Of a DNA stretch of 64,000 bases, positions 36,086 through 48,869 are shown in pieces. The stretch's first letter is position 1; each line of letters begins with the position of its first letter. The DNA comes from Piliocolobus tephrosceles. Its lineage: Eukaryota; Chordata; Mammalia; Primates; Cercopithecidae. Where the stretch lies: NCBI RefSeq assembly GCF_002776525.5, contig NC_045439.1, positions 155,151,407 through 155,215,406 of the forward strand, in the 5' to 3' direction. Both the position numbers and the translations under genes were made by a program. The notes under the pieces were generated by a model that made no database searches, had not been told where the DNA came from, and saw nothing but the letters and a program-made list of their open reading frames with translations.

Positions 36086-36836
36086 CTGCAGTCCCTCATC
36101 TCTTCATGACTGTGCCTTGTAACAGGGCATGGATTGAAAACCCAGCACCAGGGCAGTAGGGCAATTTGTTGGGCGAGCTGTATGGTGGTGGGTTCTTCAA
36201 GAAACCGCAGTGCCTGATGCTCCCCTCTTACCTCTGATGTCCGTAACCATGTGGCGAAGCCATACCCCAGTGTAAATAAATGTGCAAGCATTTTACATAG
36301 TATGTTGAAAGGAAATATATTGTCCAGTTTTGGTAGGAAAAGTAATTTCTTGTATGGAGTCTGAACAAAAATCAGAATCCTCTCCTGGGAAGAAATGTGG
36401 ACACTTCTTTGGTGATATCATTAAACATTATCCTTTGAGCTCATTAATCTGGGGTTTTACTAATCAGTCATGTCTTACTCTTTGGGAGTAGTTTGGAATC
36501 ATACAGGTTTCCTTTTTCCTCTTGGAAATATGTATAGCTACCTTCTCATTCAAGGTAGGCAGAGGGAACTCTGCAATGCTTCTAAAACGCCTACCCTGGC
36601 CTCTTAAGTAGAAGAGGCCAATGTGGAAGAGGTGCTTTGCTACTGAGTGCAGGAAGCAGTGAAGGTCCCATGGCAACAGGGAATGGGGAAAGGCAAGGGT
36701 GGCATGGGCTGAGAGACAGCTATGAATGAGAACCACCAATTTCAGTGACATCTGTGGGTACACACTTCATTGCTTACCCAGAACTTTTACATACATTATT
36801 AACAGATTCTCATAAAAATCCCTGTTGGGGGAGGGT
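36086..36836 (+). other. FMN1 intron, nothing recognised
   Basis: Short minus-strand open frames only. No repeat or splice signal of note. Confidence 0.4.
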
Positions 36837-37162
36837 ATGTTTCTGTCTCCTTTTTTTTTTTTTTTTTTTGAGACAGGGTCTCGCTCTGTCACCCAGGCTG
36901 GAATGCAGTGTTGTGATTTCAGCTCACTGCAACCTCCGCCTCCTGGGTTCAAGAGATTCTCCTGCTTCAGCCTCCCAGGTAGCTGGGACTACAGGCTCCC
37001 ACCGCCACGCCTGGCTAAGTTTTGTATTTTTAGTGGAGACAGGGTTTCACCATGTTGGCCAGGCTGGTTTCAAACTCCTGATCTCAGGTGATCCGCCTGC
37101 GTTGGCCTCCCAAAGTGCTGGGATTCCAGGCGTGAGCCACCATGCCTGGCATGTTTCTGTCT
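36837..37162 (-). mobile_element. AluS, full length
   Basis: T tail 36851-36869 and a body to 37150. The perfect duplication 'atgtttctgtct' lies at 36837-36848 and 37151-37162. Confidence 0.96.
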
Positions 37163-37915
37163 ACTTTAAAAAATTATTTATTTGGTTATGTTCTACCTTG
37201 TTCCAGAAATCATTTGAGAGACTTGCATTCAATATAGCAGATAGAATACCTTTAAAACAGGTGACAGAAATTAAAGAGAAAACATTGTTTTTAGGGTTAT
37301 ATTGACCAGCACAAATTTATCTTGACTGATGATACATTTCAGAGCCAAACCCTGTAGAGCCATTGCCATGATCCTTGCTTCCGTTTTCAGGAGGAAATAA
37401 CTACAACATGGTTCATCAAAAAAGCCACTTGCTTAGACATTTTCACCCTGACATATGTTATAAGTGGGAGTTTAAGAGCTATTCCGTAGTCCTATTTGAA
37501 GCTCTTCCCATACACGTCTGCCTCTGTGTTTATGCTTCTGTGTCTTTTTTGTCTGTGTGGGTAGGCTGTATACATGCATAAAAATGTGTGTTTTTCATAT
37601 TCTCCCATGAAATTTAAACCTCTCCAAGACACGTGCTTTTGTGTAATTTTTAACAATCCTGTCCCTGAAGCAGATAATGACATCTCTCTTTGAATGAGGA
37701 TGGAGCTAAGACTCCGAGAGGGTACCTTGCTAAGTAAACAGCAGAGGGACAATTTTGATGTTAGATCCTCTGTCCTCCCTTTGTACCGCATTGTGATGTC
37801 ATGGGGATAATTTCAGTGGCCATGAAGCCACCTGCTCTGAACTTAAGTAGTGAACATGGCTCCATCATTCTGATTAAATTTATATTGATATCTGCAAAGC
37901 ATTCAAAGAATTGTT
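37163..37915 (+). other. FMN1 intron, nothing recognised
   Basis: No repeat or exon recognised. Minus-strand frame 37791-37492 (99 codons) is of unknown meaning. Confidence 0.4.
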
Positions 37916-38130
37916 TGTATTCAACGAATATTTATTGAATCCCTATCATATATTCATCATTGTTCTAAATATAGTAGACACAGCAGTAGACAAAACAGAC
38001 AAAAGCAAAGCTAATTTCGGTCCTCATGGAGCTCACACTCATTCTAGAAGGGTGAAGACCAAAACATAATCAGTAAATTGTATGTTGGATGTACGGCAGG
38101 GCATGCGGGTGATGGGAAAAGACATTCCAT
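37916..38130 (-). mobile_element. L2 3' end
   Basis: 'gaatatttattgaatcccta', 'cagcagtagacaaaacagac', 'tcctcatggagctcacac' and 'tctagaagggtgaagacc' are the reverse complement of the L2 3' consensus in order. Confidence 0.8.
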
Positions 38131-38919
38131 GGTTTTTTGGTTCATAGACTAGAACAGTTAGTATTGGTACACAATGCACGATGAGAATTCTATGCAGTGT
38201 TAAGTAGTATATTTTAAGAACGTTGTGTAACCTTGGAGAAGTAACCTAACTGATTCCAGTAGCATTCCAACAGAGAGAGTCCCATCTTACACAGTCCTTG
38301 CCAGCCAAGCTCTCGGTTTCTCCAGCTTCACCAACCTCTGCCAAGAGGCCTCCTTGTTCCTGAGGGAACTGCTTTTCTCATATTTCAGAAGGACAGTGCA
38401 TACTTGTGTCGAGCTGAACGGGATCTTTCCTATTTGATGCCGGCGAGCAGCAGTGCCAGGGAAGACAGACTGACAGAGCAGACATTCTCCTCCCTAACTG
38501 GGTTATTCTGTGCTGTGCTGTGGCTTATCTTATTCTGAGATCTTCCTGCTGTTGTCCAGTTTGTACCAACATTTCAAAATCAATATTCTCTTTATTTTTA
38601 GGGACGCATCTTGACAAAACAGGACTTCAGAAAAAGGGTGCGATTCTAAAAACTCTCAAAAGGTTACACTGGCCTTTTGAAAACATAATTTATGTAGAGA
38701 AACTTCTAGTGTAAGATCCTCAAATAGTTGTATATTTAACATCTAAAATGCAAGTCAAACATTTTGTGTGAATTTTGACACTTAAAAAACATTCCTTGGG
38801 GGACCAAAAAAAGAGGGGCTTTGGAAGATAATATGAAGGGAGAAACTCAAAAAGCAAAATATTTCCAATGTATAGGCCACCTTTATTTTAGCTGTGAAAC
38901 ATTGTAACTCAAAATGCTC
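38131..38919 (+). other. FMN1 intron, nothing firm
   Basis: An acceptor-like 'ctctttatttttag' ends at 38601 and a weak donor 'aag|gttaca' follows at 38663. The 61-nt span would shift the frame, so I do not call it an exon. Confidence 0.4.
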
Positions 38920-39235
38920 ATTTATTTATTTATTTATTTATTTATTTATTTTTGAGATGGAGTCTCACTCTGTCACCCAGGCTGGAGTGCAGTGGCACGA
39001 TCTCGGTTCACTGCAACCTCTACCTTCTGGGTTCAAGCGATTCTCCTGCCTCAGCTTCTCGAGTAGCTGGGATCACAGGCACGAGCCACCACGCCTGGCT
39101 AAATTTTGTACTTTTAGTAGAGATGGGGTTTCGCCATGTTCGCCAGGCTGGTCTTGAACTCCTGACCTCAGGTAATCTGCCCACCTCGGCCTCCCAAAGT
39201 GCTGGGATTATAGGTGTGAGCCACTGCACCTGACC
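38920..39235 (-). mobile_element. AluS with (TTTA)n tail
   Basis: A long TTTA microsatellite tail (38921-38950), then a complete Alu body ending 'ctgcacctgacc'. Confidence 0.94.
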
Positions 39236-39704
39236 TTCCCTTTTATTTTTAAATTTTTCAGAAAAAGTGAGATAGCTGAACGTCAGAGAGGTTAAGCAAT
39301 GTGTCGGATCATAGTTCTTTTCTTTCCTCTCCTTTCAGTGCTCTCTACTTGACTTTGTGGCCAACAGCCCAAACGTTGGTTGTGAGGCTACCCCAATCAA
39401 ATCCCCTAATGGCTAGCAGATCTAGAACTCCCATATAGCAGCAGCCAGGTGCAAGGCGAGGTGATGAGGCAACTAGGGAACTTGTTTTGAAACTGCATTT
39501 ACATGCCAAACATACTCTTTTTATTTAGATTGTTGTTTATTGGGTAATTTGGGGAGAGGTGAGGTGGAACTGTTAGCTCAGCATCCTTCCCCGCAACTGC
39601 CTCCTGAGACATCCCTGGGCCATCCAGTGGCATCCTTGCCACAGTTTTGTCTCTTTATTTAATCTTTATGTTATTTTCTATAAGCCCACTTAAAATTGTA
39701 AATT
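39236..39704 (+). other. FMN1 intron, nothing firm
   Basis: A weak antisense MIR-like piece near 39262-39345 ('cgtcagagaggttaagcaat'). The rest is not recognised. Confidence 0.4.
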
Positions 39705-40000
39705 GGCTGGGGGTAGTGGCTCACACTTGTAATCCCAGCTCTTTCAGAGGCCGAGACAGGAAGATCACTTGAGCCCAGGAGTTTGAGACCAGCCCAACCA
39801 AAACAGCAAAACCCTATCTCTACAGAAAATACAAAAAATTAGCTGGGCATGGTGTTGTGTGCCTGTAGTCCCAGCTACTTGGGAGACTGAGGTGGGAGGA
39901 TCACCTGAGGGAGTTCAAGGCTGCAGGGAGCCATGATTGCGCCAGTGCGCTCCAGCCTGTGAGAGTGAGACCTTTCCTCAAAATAAATAAATAACAAATA
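39705..40000 (+). mobile_element. AluJ-like, diverged
   Basis: Begins 'ggctgggggtagtggctcac' and ends in an AAATAAATAA tail. Many substitutions and 'cccaggagtttgagaccagcc' fit an old copy. Confidence 0.92.
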
Positions 40001-40385
40001 AAAGGAGATGTAGACTTCATTATCTAATTTTGTAATTTATTAGGTCTACTTATCATTTTATAGATGGCTGGCATGGCTTATAAAAGCTTTGTGATTTGAA
40101 TTTAGTATCCTGGACTAATGTTTCATCCATAGCACAGGTTGGAAGTAGACACACCTAATTGTGCTTCTCTGAACTCTGAGCAAATAGTTTGATATATTTG
40201 CCCTTAGTTACATTTATTATAAAACAGGTAGAAACATTAATGTTCTTTCCATTGTCCCAAAGATGTATCAACCATGCCCCCTGTGGCTCCTAGGATCATT
40301 TGAAGAAAGCATTCATACTTACAGTTATCGTTAGCCATAATTACAGAAACTGTGGGGTTGAGACGGTCAGCTAGCCTCATCTCTA

Positions 40386-40500
40386 TTTCTAAGCCAGAGT
40401 TCCAGAGAGTGACTTTCCTTAGGTCAAGTAGCTAATGGGCACCAGAGCCAGAATTAGGAAACAGGTCTCTAGCACTCCAGTTAATGCTCTTTCCTCTACA
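40386..40500 (-). mobile_element. MIR
   Basis: 'ccagagagtgactttcctta', 'ggtcaagtagctaatgggca' and 'aggtctctagcactcca' match antisense MIR. Confidence 0.7.
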
Positions 40501-42658
40501 GTTCTATGGCCCTGTTCGTACTCTTTGGCCCTGCCATTTACAGGGAACCACAGACCTTTGTTCATATTGCCCTGAGAAGTTCCTTAGAGACCAGAAGACT
40601 AATCTCTTAGAAGCTCAGGGACTGTGTCTTGCTCAGAGTCACAGAGGCTGTAGGTGCTGGAACTGGGACTGGAGACCAAGTCCCCGACTCCCAGCGCACT
40701 GTTCTTTCAACCACACACTCTCCTTCTTTGTTGATGGCTGTGCCTTGGGAGGGTTTTTAACTCATAACCTAAAGACTCCCATGAACTCGGTTGCATAATC
40801 CTCTCTTCCTTGTGAGTTGAACTGTTGAGGGACACACAGTTCCATGTAGTGATGATGCGTGATATGGGAGGCAGAGAGATGCAGTCCTTGGCCCCCTATT
40901 CCCATTATAAGTATGTGACTTGGGGCACTTCTGTAGGCCTGGGTTTTACAAAGTGAGGGCAATTAATTAGACATTCCTTTCTGTTCCAGAATTCTGTGGT
41001 CCTTTCCCAGGCATGTATGTTCCTTCATGTTTTGTCCAGTAGAGGGGGGTGTGTGCTCACAGACTAACAACCCCTCTGGACTTCTCCAGGTTGGATTATT
41101 GTGGAGACATTTTGAAGATGTGGTCAAAGAGGTGCAGGTCCAGGCAGGCATGTGCGTGGGAGGAGCTGGAGACAGTGATGGAAGAGTTCAAGTGGCTGTG
41201 CTGTCTGATATTACAAAAGGAAATTAAAGGTGTTCCTAGGAAACGAATCACCAAGACCCCCGAAGTTCTTTTAGGTTAATGTCTCACCAAGAAGAATAGG
41301 CTGGGAAGCTGCAGGTTTGGATGTTCCTGTTGCAATTCTTCCCTCTGTTCTTAGGTGTGGTGAGTATCCCGGGTATAATACATGCATATGATATTAATCC
41401 TGCAAATGACCTGGCACTTATCTGTGACTTACAGAGCTCTGCCTCATAATGTCATGTCAGCTGTGGTCTGAGGCTCCTTTTCCAAATGACATGATGTGGG
41501 CTGCATTGGAAAGAAATATAGTATCTCCTTATGGGACCCAATTGCACACAGGCAGCTTCTTTACACCTGCAGCCTACGTGCTGAGGTCTGAGAAAGACTA
41601 GCTGATTTCTTCATCTTGAAAGTGATAGACTACAGTGGACCAAGGTTGAGTACTCCCCCACACACCAAAACAAAAAAAAAAAAAGAAAAAGAAGTACCAG
41701 AGAGCGGGAATGAGAAGTGTGGTTATAGACAAGCTGAAGCTGTTGAGTAGTTTTGGAGAAGTGCTGATGTATTGAAAATATTCAGCTGTTTATATTTTGT
41801 ATTATTAGAATTGAGACAAGCATATTGCAGCCAGGAAAGAAGAAGGAAGAGGGGGAAGAGGAGACAAGCTGAGGAGTTAGAGAGTGAGTAATGGGAATAA
41901 AGAAAAGAGGGAAAAGAAAATTCTTGACTTTCTTCCAACCCAGCTGTGGAAGATATTATTTCAGATCCTTTGCCTAACTGGTCTGAATGATTGCCCCGGG
42001 TAGAAGGGAAGGCAAAGATCATTTCAGGGCACTTCCTGGGACTTAAGTGTTTTTATCTTGTTCTCTCCTTCTTGTAGAGAGAGTCAAAGCAGGTGTGGAA
42101 AAATAATGATCCGTGCTATTCAGACTAGTATCTTTCTCTGGGGATCTTAAAGTGCTTTTATTATATCTACTTAAACAGCATTTACTAGCTTGGTAGAGAT
42201 ATTTCACTTACTTGAGGCTGGATTGCCCTCAGAGGCCCCTTACCTAGTAAGTGTTGACTACACCTTTGTACTGCACTTTTCCAGCGCACAGACCTCTCCT
42301 CCCCGTCGGTTTCCTGATGGCCTATCCTCATGGCTGCTCAGGCTGGTTGCTTTGATGAGGCGGCCTGCAGTGATGTTCTCTCTCTGTATAAAACTCTCAA
42401 TGGGGTCGTTGTATTTGTGAAGGATACTTCCCGCGGCAAGCGCTTGGTATTGCATATTATTACGTTCACAGTTTGTGAGAGATCATGAGGAATACGCAGT
42501 GGTCTGGGCCACACAGACACACAGTGAGAAAGTGTATTGATGACTAGTTATGATTAGAGATTATTTTCAACACTCATTTCTATCTTTAGCTGACATTTAC
42601 TTGTTCAGAAATAGAGCCATAAAAGTCAATAAAAATAATAAGCATGCACATCCTGATT
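40501..42658 (+). other. FMN1 intron, mostly unrecognised
   Basis: A second weak MIR-like piece lies at about 40590-40710. An A-rich tract is at 41670-41690. The open frames here (for example 40484-40798, 41027-41279) overlap each other in different frames and have no known product. Confidence 0.4.
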
Positions 42659-42659
42659 T

Positions 42660-42976
42660 TAATACAGCCTTTTTTTTTTTTTTTTTTGAGATGGAATTTG
42701 ACTCTCTCACCCAGGCTTTAGTGCAGTGGAGCCATCTCAGCTCTCTGCAACCTCTGCCTCCTGGGTTCAAGTGGTTCTTCTGCCTCAGTTTCCTGAGTAG
42801 CTGGGATTACAGGTGTCCACCACCATGTCCAACTAATTTTTTGTACTTTTTGTATTTGTATTTTTTGTATTTGGCCAGGCTGGTCTCAAACTCCTGACCT
42901 CAGGTGATCCACCTGCCTTGGCCTCCCAAAGTGCTGAGATTACAGGCATGAGCCACCGCACCTGGCCTAATATAGC
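42660..42976 (-). mobile_element. Alu, moderately diverged
   Basis: T tail 42670-42687 and a body to 42967. The duplicated flanks 'taatacagc' and 'taatatagc' have diverged at one base. Confidence 0.93.
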
Positions 42977-43004
42977 TTTTTACAATTTGCAGTGCTCTTT
43001 CTTA

Positions 43005-43150
43005 GACATTATTCTATCTGCTTCTCCTACCAACTCTATGACAACCATCACAAGTATTGTTTGCTCTACAGATGTAGAAACTGAAGCCTAGAATTGAAGT
43101 AAACTTGGCTAAAGAAACACAGCTAGTAAGAAATAGAACCAAATCTCCCA
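43005..43150 (-). mobile_element. MIR
   Basis: 'caactctatgacaaccatca', 'ctacagatgtagaaactgaa' and 'aaacacagctagtaagaaat' are antisense MIR blocks in order. Confidence 0.75.
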
Positions 43151-43888
43151 TCTAGTTTCTCTCAGTACAAATTTTAAAAATTATAACACTCCAAAAATAA
43201 ATAAAGTTAAATCAAAACATCTTAATAGACAAGCAAATGTGTTTTGACTCTAAAACGAATACAGACTCTAATAATATTCAGTGTGGTATTACATACATAC
43301 TGGAGACTCAAATTATTTTAAAACTAATACATAAAAACTGCTCCAAACTAAAACTCTGAAATTATCACTTAATAATTTGGGCTTTTAAAAATACATATAT
43401 CTATTAACAAAGTTGGTTTGTATTATATCACAGCATTTTCTTGTCATCAAAATTGCTTAAAATCAATTTTAATATTTGCACATATTCCAGTGGATGAAAT
43501 CACCTTAATTTTTTAAACTTTCTCATCTCATTCTTAGGTTGCTGATCTTTGCTATAATAAATGACAGTGCAGCCCATAACTTGTCTCAATCTTTGTTGAT
43601 ATTTCTACATCGTTTCATAAAACTGATTCTTAGCCTAAGCATTTGAAAAAATGTTTAGTTTTGAAGTTCTATATGTTTAGTTTTGAAGTGTGTATATTTA
43701 TGTATATACATGTAGGGCAATATTTTGAGTTCAGTACAGTCTTCTGAACACAATGAATTTCTCCTCAATGACATAAATAGTTGTAATAAATAATGAACAT
43801 AGAAAGAAAATGCTAGCAGGGCAATCTTAACTGGCATAAGAGGAAGGTTTTCTGAATTTGCAGGAACTTGGATCAAGAATGAAAAAAT
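43151..43888 (+). other. FMN1 intron, AT-rich
   Basis: No recognised repeat. A 17-bp direct repeat 'atgtttagttttgaagt' occurs twice near 43650-43690, suggesting local slippage. Confidence 0.4.
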
Positions 43889-43889
43889 A

Positions 43890-44190
43890 GGCCAGATGTG
43901 GTGGCTCACACCTGTAATCCCAGTATTTTGGGAGGCCAAGGTGGGTGGATCATGAGGTCAGGAGATTGAGACCATCCTGGCCAACATGGTGAAACCCCGT
44001 CTGTACTAAAGTACAAAAAAAATTGGCCAGGCATGGTGGCGTACACCTGTACTCCCAGCTACTCCGGAGGCTGAGGCAGGGGAATGGCTTAAACCTGGGA
44101 GGCAGAGGTTGCATGAGCTGAGATTGCACCAATGCATTCCAGCCTGGGCGACAGAACGAGACTCTGTCTCCAAAAAAAAAAAAAAAAAAA
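43890..44190 (+). mobile_element. AluS, full length
   Basis: Begins 'ggccagatgtggtggctcac' and ends in an A tail at 44172-44190. Confidence 0.94.
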
Positions 44191-44254
44191 ATTCTAGTCA
44201 GCTCTTTTCTGGTCAGAGGTGTGAACCATGGAGGCAGTCTGGTTATCTTACAAA

Positions 44255-44420
44255 ATGTCTCAGACTTGGAGTAAAGCCCTGGGTCCATATCTTCGCTCTG
44301 CCGGTGATCAACTATGTGACCTGAGCCACTCTCAGATTCAGCCTCCTCATCTGTAGGATTAGGGTGACACCCGCCACAGTGGACAGTTGTGAGACTCATG
44401 AGGTCATGCATATGGAGGTG
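44255..44420 (+). mobile_element. MIR
   Basis: 'gtaaagccctgggtccatat', 'gatcaactatgtgacctgag' and 'cagcctcctcatctgtagga' match the forward MIR consensus. Confidence 0.7.
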
Positions 44421-44827
44421 TCTGGCATGGCATGCATGCCAGGAAGTGTGGGCATCAGCATATGCCAGTTTAACCTGTCAGTAGACAGATATGTTAGAAA
44501 TAGGAAGTATTTCAACTTACCCACGTGCAGGTACTGAGAAAGCTCTCAAAAATACCCAGATTTCAACAGTATTTTGGTAATCTTACCATGGTTATTTATA
44601 CACATTGCTATACCAGCCTCAGATTTATTTCAGCTCAGTTAAGTTTAGTGATTTACCTCATTTGGAAAAGAAGTATGGCATACTATATTATTTATATTTA
44701 AAGCACATATTTATAATCTGAAGTTTCTAGATTTCACTGAGTGGTTTCAATTCTTGTCCCCAAATTCTGGTAGCTAACTGCATTGTGGTGTTGCCTAATT
44801 GTTGAGTTACATTGAGCTTTAAAATAC
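44421..44827 (+). other. FMN1 intron, nothing recognised
   Basis: Short AT-rich flank immediately before the LTR12 element. No target duplication could be resolved from it. Confidence 0.4.
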
Positions 44828-44900
44828 TGTGAGGTGAAGCCAGCTGGGCTTCTGGGTCGGGTGGGGAGAACTTTTCTGCATAGCTAGAGGATTGTAAGTG

Positions 44901-45051
44901 CACCAATCAGCGTTCTGTATCTAGCTGGAGGCTTGTTAATGTACCGATCAGCATTCTGTAAAAATGGGCCAATCAGCACTTTGTAAAAATGGGCCAATCA
45001 GCACTTTGTAAAAATGGGCCAATCAGCACTCTGTAAAATGGACCAATCAGC
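44901..45051 (+). promoter_or_regulatory. CCAAT-box array of the LTR12 U3
   Basis: Five intact 'ccaatcag' motifs start at 44903, 44969, 44994, 45019 and 45043. A sixth is degenerate ('ccgatcag', 44944). Three middle units repeat with an exact 25-bp period. In this family such arrays bind NF-Y and drive transcription, as known for HERV9 LTRs. Confidence 0.8.
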
Positions 45052-45058
45052 AGGACAT

Positions 45059-45086
45059 GGGCGGGGCCAAATAAGGGAATAAAAGC
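45059..45086 (+). promoter_or_regulatory. GC box and TATA-like element of LTR12
   Basis: 'gggcggggcc' ends near 45068 and 'aataaaa' is at 45079-45085. The expected transcription start would be about 25-30 bp further, near 45110, in the FMN1 sense direction. Confidence 0.6.
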
Positions 45087-45466
45087 TGGCCACCCGCCCC
45101 AGCCGCGTCAGCGCTTTGCAGTCGTCGTCCGCGGGGCGGAGGCCTTGTTATTTTGCTCTTCACAGTAACTTTTGCTGCTGCTCACTGGGTCCGCACCATT
45201 TTTAAGAGCTGTAACACTCACTGCGCCACGTTTAAGAGTTGTAACGTTCGCCCTGAAGGTCTGCAGTGAAGGTCTGCGGCTTTATTCATGAAGTCAGCGA
45301 AACCTGGAACCCACCGGAAGCAAGAAACTCCAGACGCACCAAGAAACTCCGGACGCATCATTAAGAGCTGTAACACGCGAAGCTCCGCGGCTTCGATGTT
45401 TAAATCCACAAGACCAAGAACCCACCGGAAGGAACGAACTCTCCCCGCACGGTATGTGTTTACATA

Positions 45467-47860
45467 AAATATTATGATGTCTCATTCTCAGTGTAAGGAC
45501 TATGAGAACTCGCATGAGGCCTTTTATAAATGTACTTTGCAATGTCATAGGAGTAAAAATTCTTTTAGGAGGTAGGAAGAATGATTTTGTTGATTAATAA
45601 ATGGCAGGCAATTGGAGTCCGGAGAGAGGCTGGTGAAGCTTTGAGATACTTCAACGATCAGGTCCAGAATCAGTCCACATTGATGGTATTGCCTAATCAT
45701 CAGCCATGATCAGATTCCCAACGGATCCGCTTGTAATTACTGCTGAGAGTGTTGGAAGTTATGGCCTTTGGTGGCTCATAAGTCTGCTTTTTGCTCTTTT
45801 TTTCCCGAAAGCAATTTGTTTGCTTTTTTACTTCTCCATTCTACTTCTGTTATACTCTCTTCTGGTCCTGTCACCATGCTGTCTTCTCTCCCTTCTTGGC
45901 TCTGGCTTCCAATCCTCCTTGCCCTTCCTGCCACCTGACCTGCCTAATGTCTGGGCATTCTGCTACGACTTCTCTATTTTCCCCTTCCCCCGTTGCCCCT
46001 CTGTTACCTTCCCTTTCCCTTTATTCCCTCTCTCCTGTCCCGTTGTTGCCTCCTTCCTCTGTTTCCATCTCTCTCCATTTTTTGTACAATGAACAGAGAC
46101 ATAAGATTTCTCGGAAACACAGCACTGTCTCATTTCTCTGTTGCCAACAGAATTTTTCAGGGAGACTGAGAGATGAGATCTTGGATATGTTGCAAGATAA
46201 TAGTTCTCCACAGACACTGCAAGTGGATGTGGCATTGGTTTCCCCTATCATTACCATGTAACCTGCCTGAAATCACAGGTTTAGCATAGCTTACCTCCAA
46301 AGAGGGAGTTACACAGCCCCAAGTGGAAGCTTCAGTTGGAATGGTGCTGAGTTTGATTGGAAAATATTTGTATTTTAACTTATATCTTGGTTGAATAGCT
46401 TTAGGATACTTGAAGATTGGTTCTATTTTGAAGGGTTCACCAGTGTTTAAAAAATCTTTATTCAGCTTGAGTTTAATAGAAAGTTACATTTGGGTTTCAT
46501 TTAGTAAGAGTCATCTATTTTTAATGTTTTATTTACAGTTAGATCTAGGTTCACTCATTAGCTAGTTCTGGTTCATCCTTTGAGGCTGTGGTTAAGTGGG
46601 TGGTCTGTGTGTGAACAGAATCAAGTTATTTAGAGGGTTTTAGAGTCCAGGTTGTATGTGGAGGAGCATTAATCATGACACTACTTATTTGGCTGATTCT
46701 TGTTCTGAAGAATAAGGAAGGAGATCTGTGGTTGGGTAGTGATGATCCGACCAGTCAGTTGATTTTTCTTGAGGTTGTATTTTTGAAGAGAAACAGATCT
46801 GGCCTGACCTCCTCTCTGAGAGAATGTAACATGGGAAATCTGCTACTCCTTGTTAACGGGACCCTATCTTGTTCGTCACTCCCCCACCCAGCTCCTGATA
46901 CAGTGCCTGGAAAACAGCAGAAAACTCAACATGTCTTTTTGCGACATGCGTTTTGTAGTTTTCTCAAGCTGCCACATGTAGGCATAACGGCATCTTGCAA
47001 GCCTCTCCAGAGTCAGCCAGCCACAGTTCTTTCTTTGTCAGGAACCACCTTACGTTTAATCAAGATGAAACATTTATCCCACTTTGCAGTTATAGTCGCA
47101 GTTATTTATGGGTATCAGTTTTCCTTCCCAAAGTTTCAGAGCCAGAACACTCACCAGGAAGGCCGCACCAAAAGAGTTCGGGTTTCATGGCCCTGCAGAC
47201 TGGCTGTTACAGTAATTTGTCTTCCCTCCTTTCCTGAGTTTCTGCTCCAGCCTGCCTGCAGCCTACATTGCTCTTTTATTGCTTCGCTTCCTGTCTGCTG
47301 AGTTGGTTCCATGCTGGGCGTGCTGCCAGAATTTGCAACTCTCTCCCGCCCATTTCCTGCTGCTTCCCTTCTTTTTTCTGGTCTACAGGAGAATGGGCAG
47401 AAGTGCTAAGAACCCCACCTAAATCTTTGGAGCTTTTTCAGTGAGTTTTGGAGGTACTCAGCAAATAAGAGTGGATGTAGAGTTGGTCTGTCTGGAAAAA
47501 ATTTTGGACATTATGGGATCCACTTTCTGCCCTCTGTACCCACCTTCTCCTCTCACCCTCCGCAAGCTCTAGGCCTCCAGGCTCCTGGCTGTTTCTGCAC
47601 ACTGCGCGCTGCTCTGCTGGAATGCCTGCCACAGTGACCCTCTGCCTCCTTGCTATTAAACTCTTGCCCATCCATGAGGGCGTGGTGCCCTGCCTCCCTC
47701 ATGGTGGTGTTTCCTTGATCTCTCCACCCATCTTCCTCCAAAAACTCTTGTCTTCATGTGGTGCTTAATAACACACCATGTCTCTAATGAGGATGTATGC
47801 TCCTCATGACCGGGGATAAACTCGTTTAGTCAGCAGCTGTGGCAGTCACAGCTGCAAAAG
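45467..47860 (+). other. FMN1 intron with a 208-codon open frame
   Basis: The pyrimidine-rich tract at about 45780-46080 produces low-complexity open frames. A 208-codon frame at 46675-47301 is the longest outside FMN1. It has no recognisable domain, signal or homology and I do not call it a gene. Confidence 0.45.
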
Positions 47861-47864
47861 CGTA

Positions 47865-48010
47865 ACATTTACACAGTACTTTATCACCTGCAGAGCCCTT
47901 TCATCCACCTTATCTCATCTGTTTTTCACAACTGCACTGTGAGGTTAGTATTATTGTTATTATCTCATGTGTAGATAGAAGCCACTTTCCCAGCTTAGTG
48001 ACTTATTGCA
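47865..48010 (-). mobile_element. MIR
   Basis: 'taacatttacacagtacttt', 'caactgcactgtgaggttag' and 'tattattgttattatctcat' are antisense MIR 3' blocks. Confidence 0.7.
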
Positions 48011-48230
48011 CAAAAAAGCCTTCAACCATGAATTGTTGAAGAGATGGTTTTTAGAAAGAAATTTGGCACTTTTCAGCCAATCAGTCATGCTTGGGAAATT
48101 AAATGTTTACGGATGTGTTTCATTAATATTAAATCCCTAATGAACTACATGAAAATAGGAAGGGCTCAGTCACTAAAACAATGGGAGTTTTTACCAAAAT
48201 TTCACCATACAGAGTTGGCCTTTATTCTTA

Positions 48231-48409
48231 ATTTTTTTTCTTTTCTTTTTTTTTTTTTTTTTGAGACACCTGGCTAATATTTGTATTTTAGTAGAGACGT
48301 TTCACCATGTTGACCAGGCTAGTCTTGAATTCCTGACCTCAAGTGATCCGCCCGCCTTGGCCTTCCAAAGTGCTTGGATTACAGGTGTGAGGCACCACGC
48401 TCCGCCTAG
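48231..48409 (-). mobile_element. Alu with large internal deletion
   Basis: The T-rich tail and 'gagaca' are joined directly to 'cctggctaatatttg', so about 115 bp of the 3' half are missing. It ends near 'ccaccacgctccgcc'. Confidence 0.9.
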
Positions 48410-48639
48410 TCTGAATTTTTTAAATCTGTAATTTAGATATCCAAATTTGAGAACGGTTCGTTTGAACACCAAATATAACTAATTTGTATAACCCCATTAG
48501 ATATTTCCTTTAATCTTCTGCATGTATTGTCTTAGTGCCCTGGTACATCAAGGAAGAGTCTACCTTTTTTCAGCTAGAACTAATCTTCAAGATAAGTTGA
48601 AGAACTAATCTTCAATTTTAAAAGGAAATTGTTTTCCTA

Positions 48640-48865
48640 AGTGATGATTGCTAACATTTCTTGACTGCTTACTATGCATCAGAAGCTTTCCATGTATTCT
48701 CTATCAACTTTACAAGAGTCTCTGAGAGAGGTTATTTCCTCCATTTTATGGAGGACAAAAATTAGGCTCAGAGAGGTGACCTTAAGCTGAGTAAGTGACT
48801 CACAGTAAGTGTTGGATCAGGGATTCACACTCTGCGTTCTACCACATCATTTGGCCTCCCTAGAT
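48640..48865 (-). mobile_element. MIR
   Basis: 'ttgactgcttactatgcatc', 'ccattttatggaggacaaaa' and 'gctcagagaggtgaccttaa' follow antisense MIR order over nearly full length. Confidence 0.85.
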
Positions 48866-48869
48866 AAAA

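Larger units (their letters stand above)
44828..45450 (+). mobile_element. Solo LTR12 (HERV9-type) LTR, sense to FMN1
   Basis: The element begins 'tgtgaggtgaagccagctgg', has an array of CCAAT boxes in its U3, a GC box, a TATA-like 'aataaaa', and an R/U5 part with repeated 'aagagctgtaacac' and 'aacccaccggaag' blocks, all typical of the LTR12 family. There is no retroviral internal sequence, so it is a solo LTR. I could not match a 4-bp target duplication, and the 3' end is uncertain by about 20 bp. Confidence 0.88.
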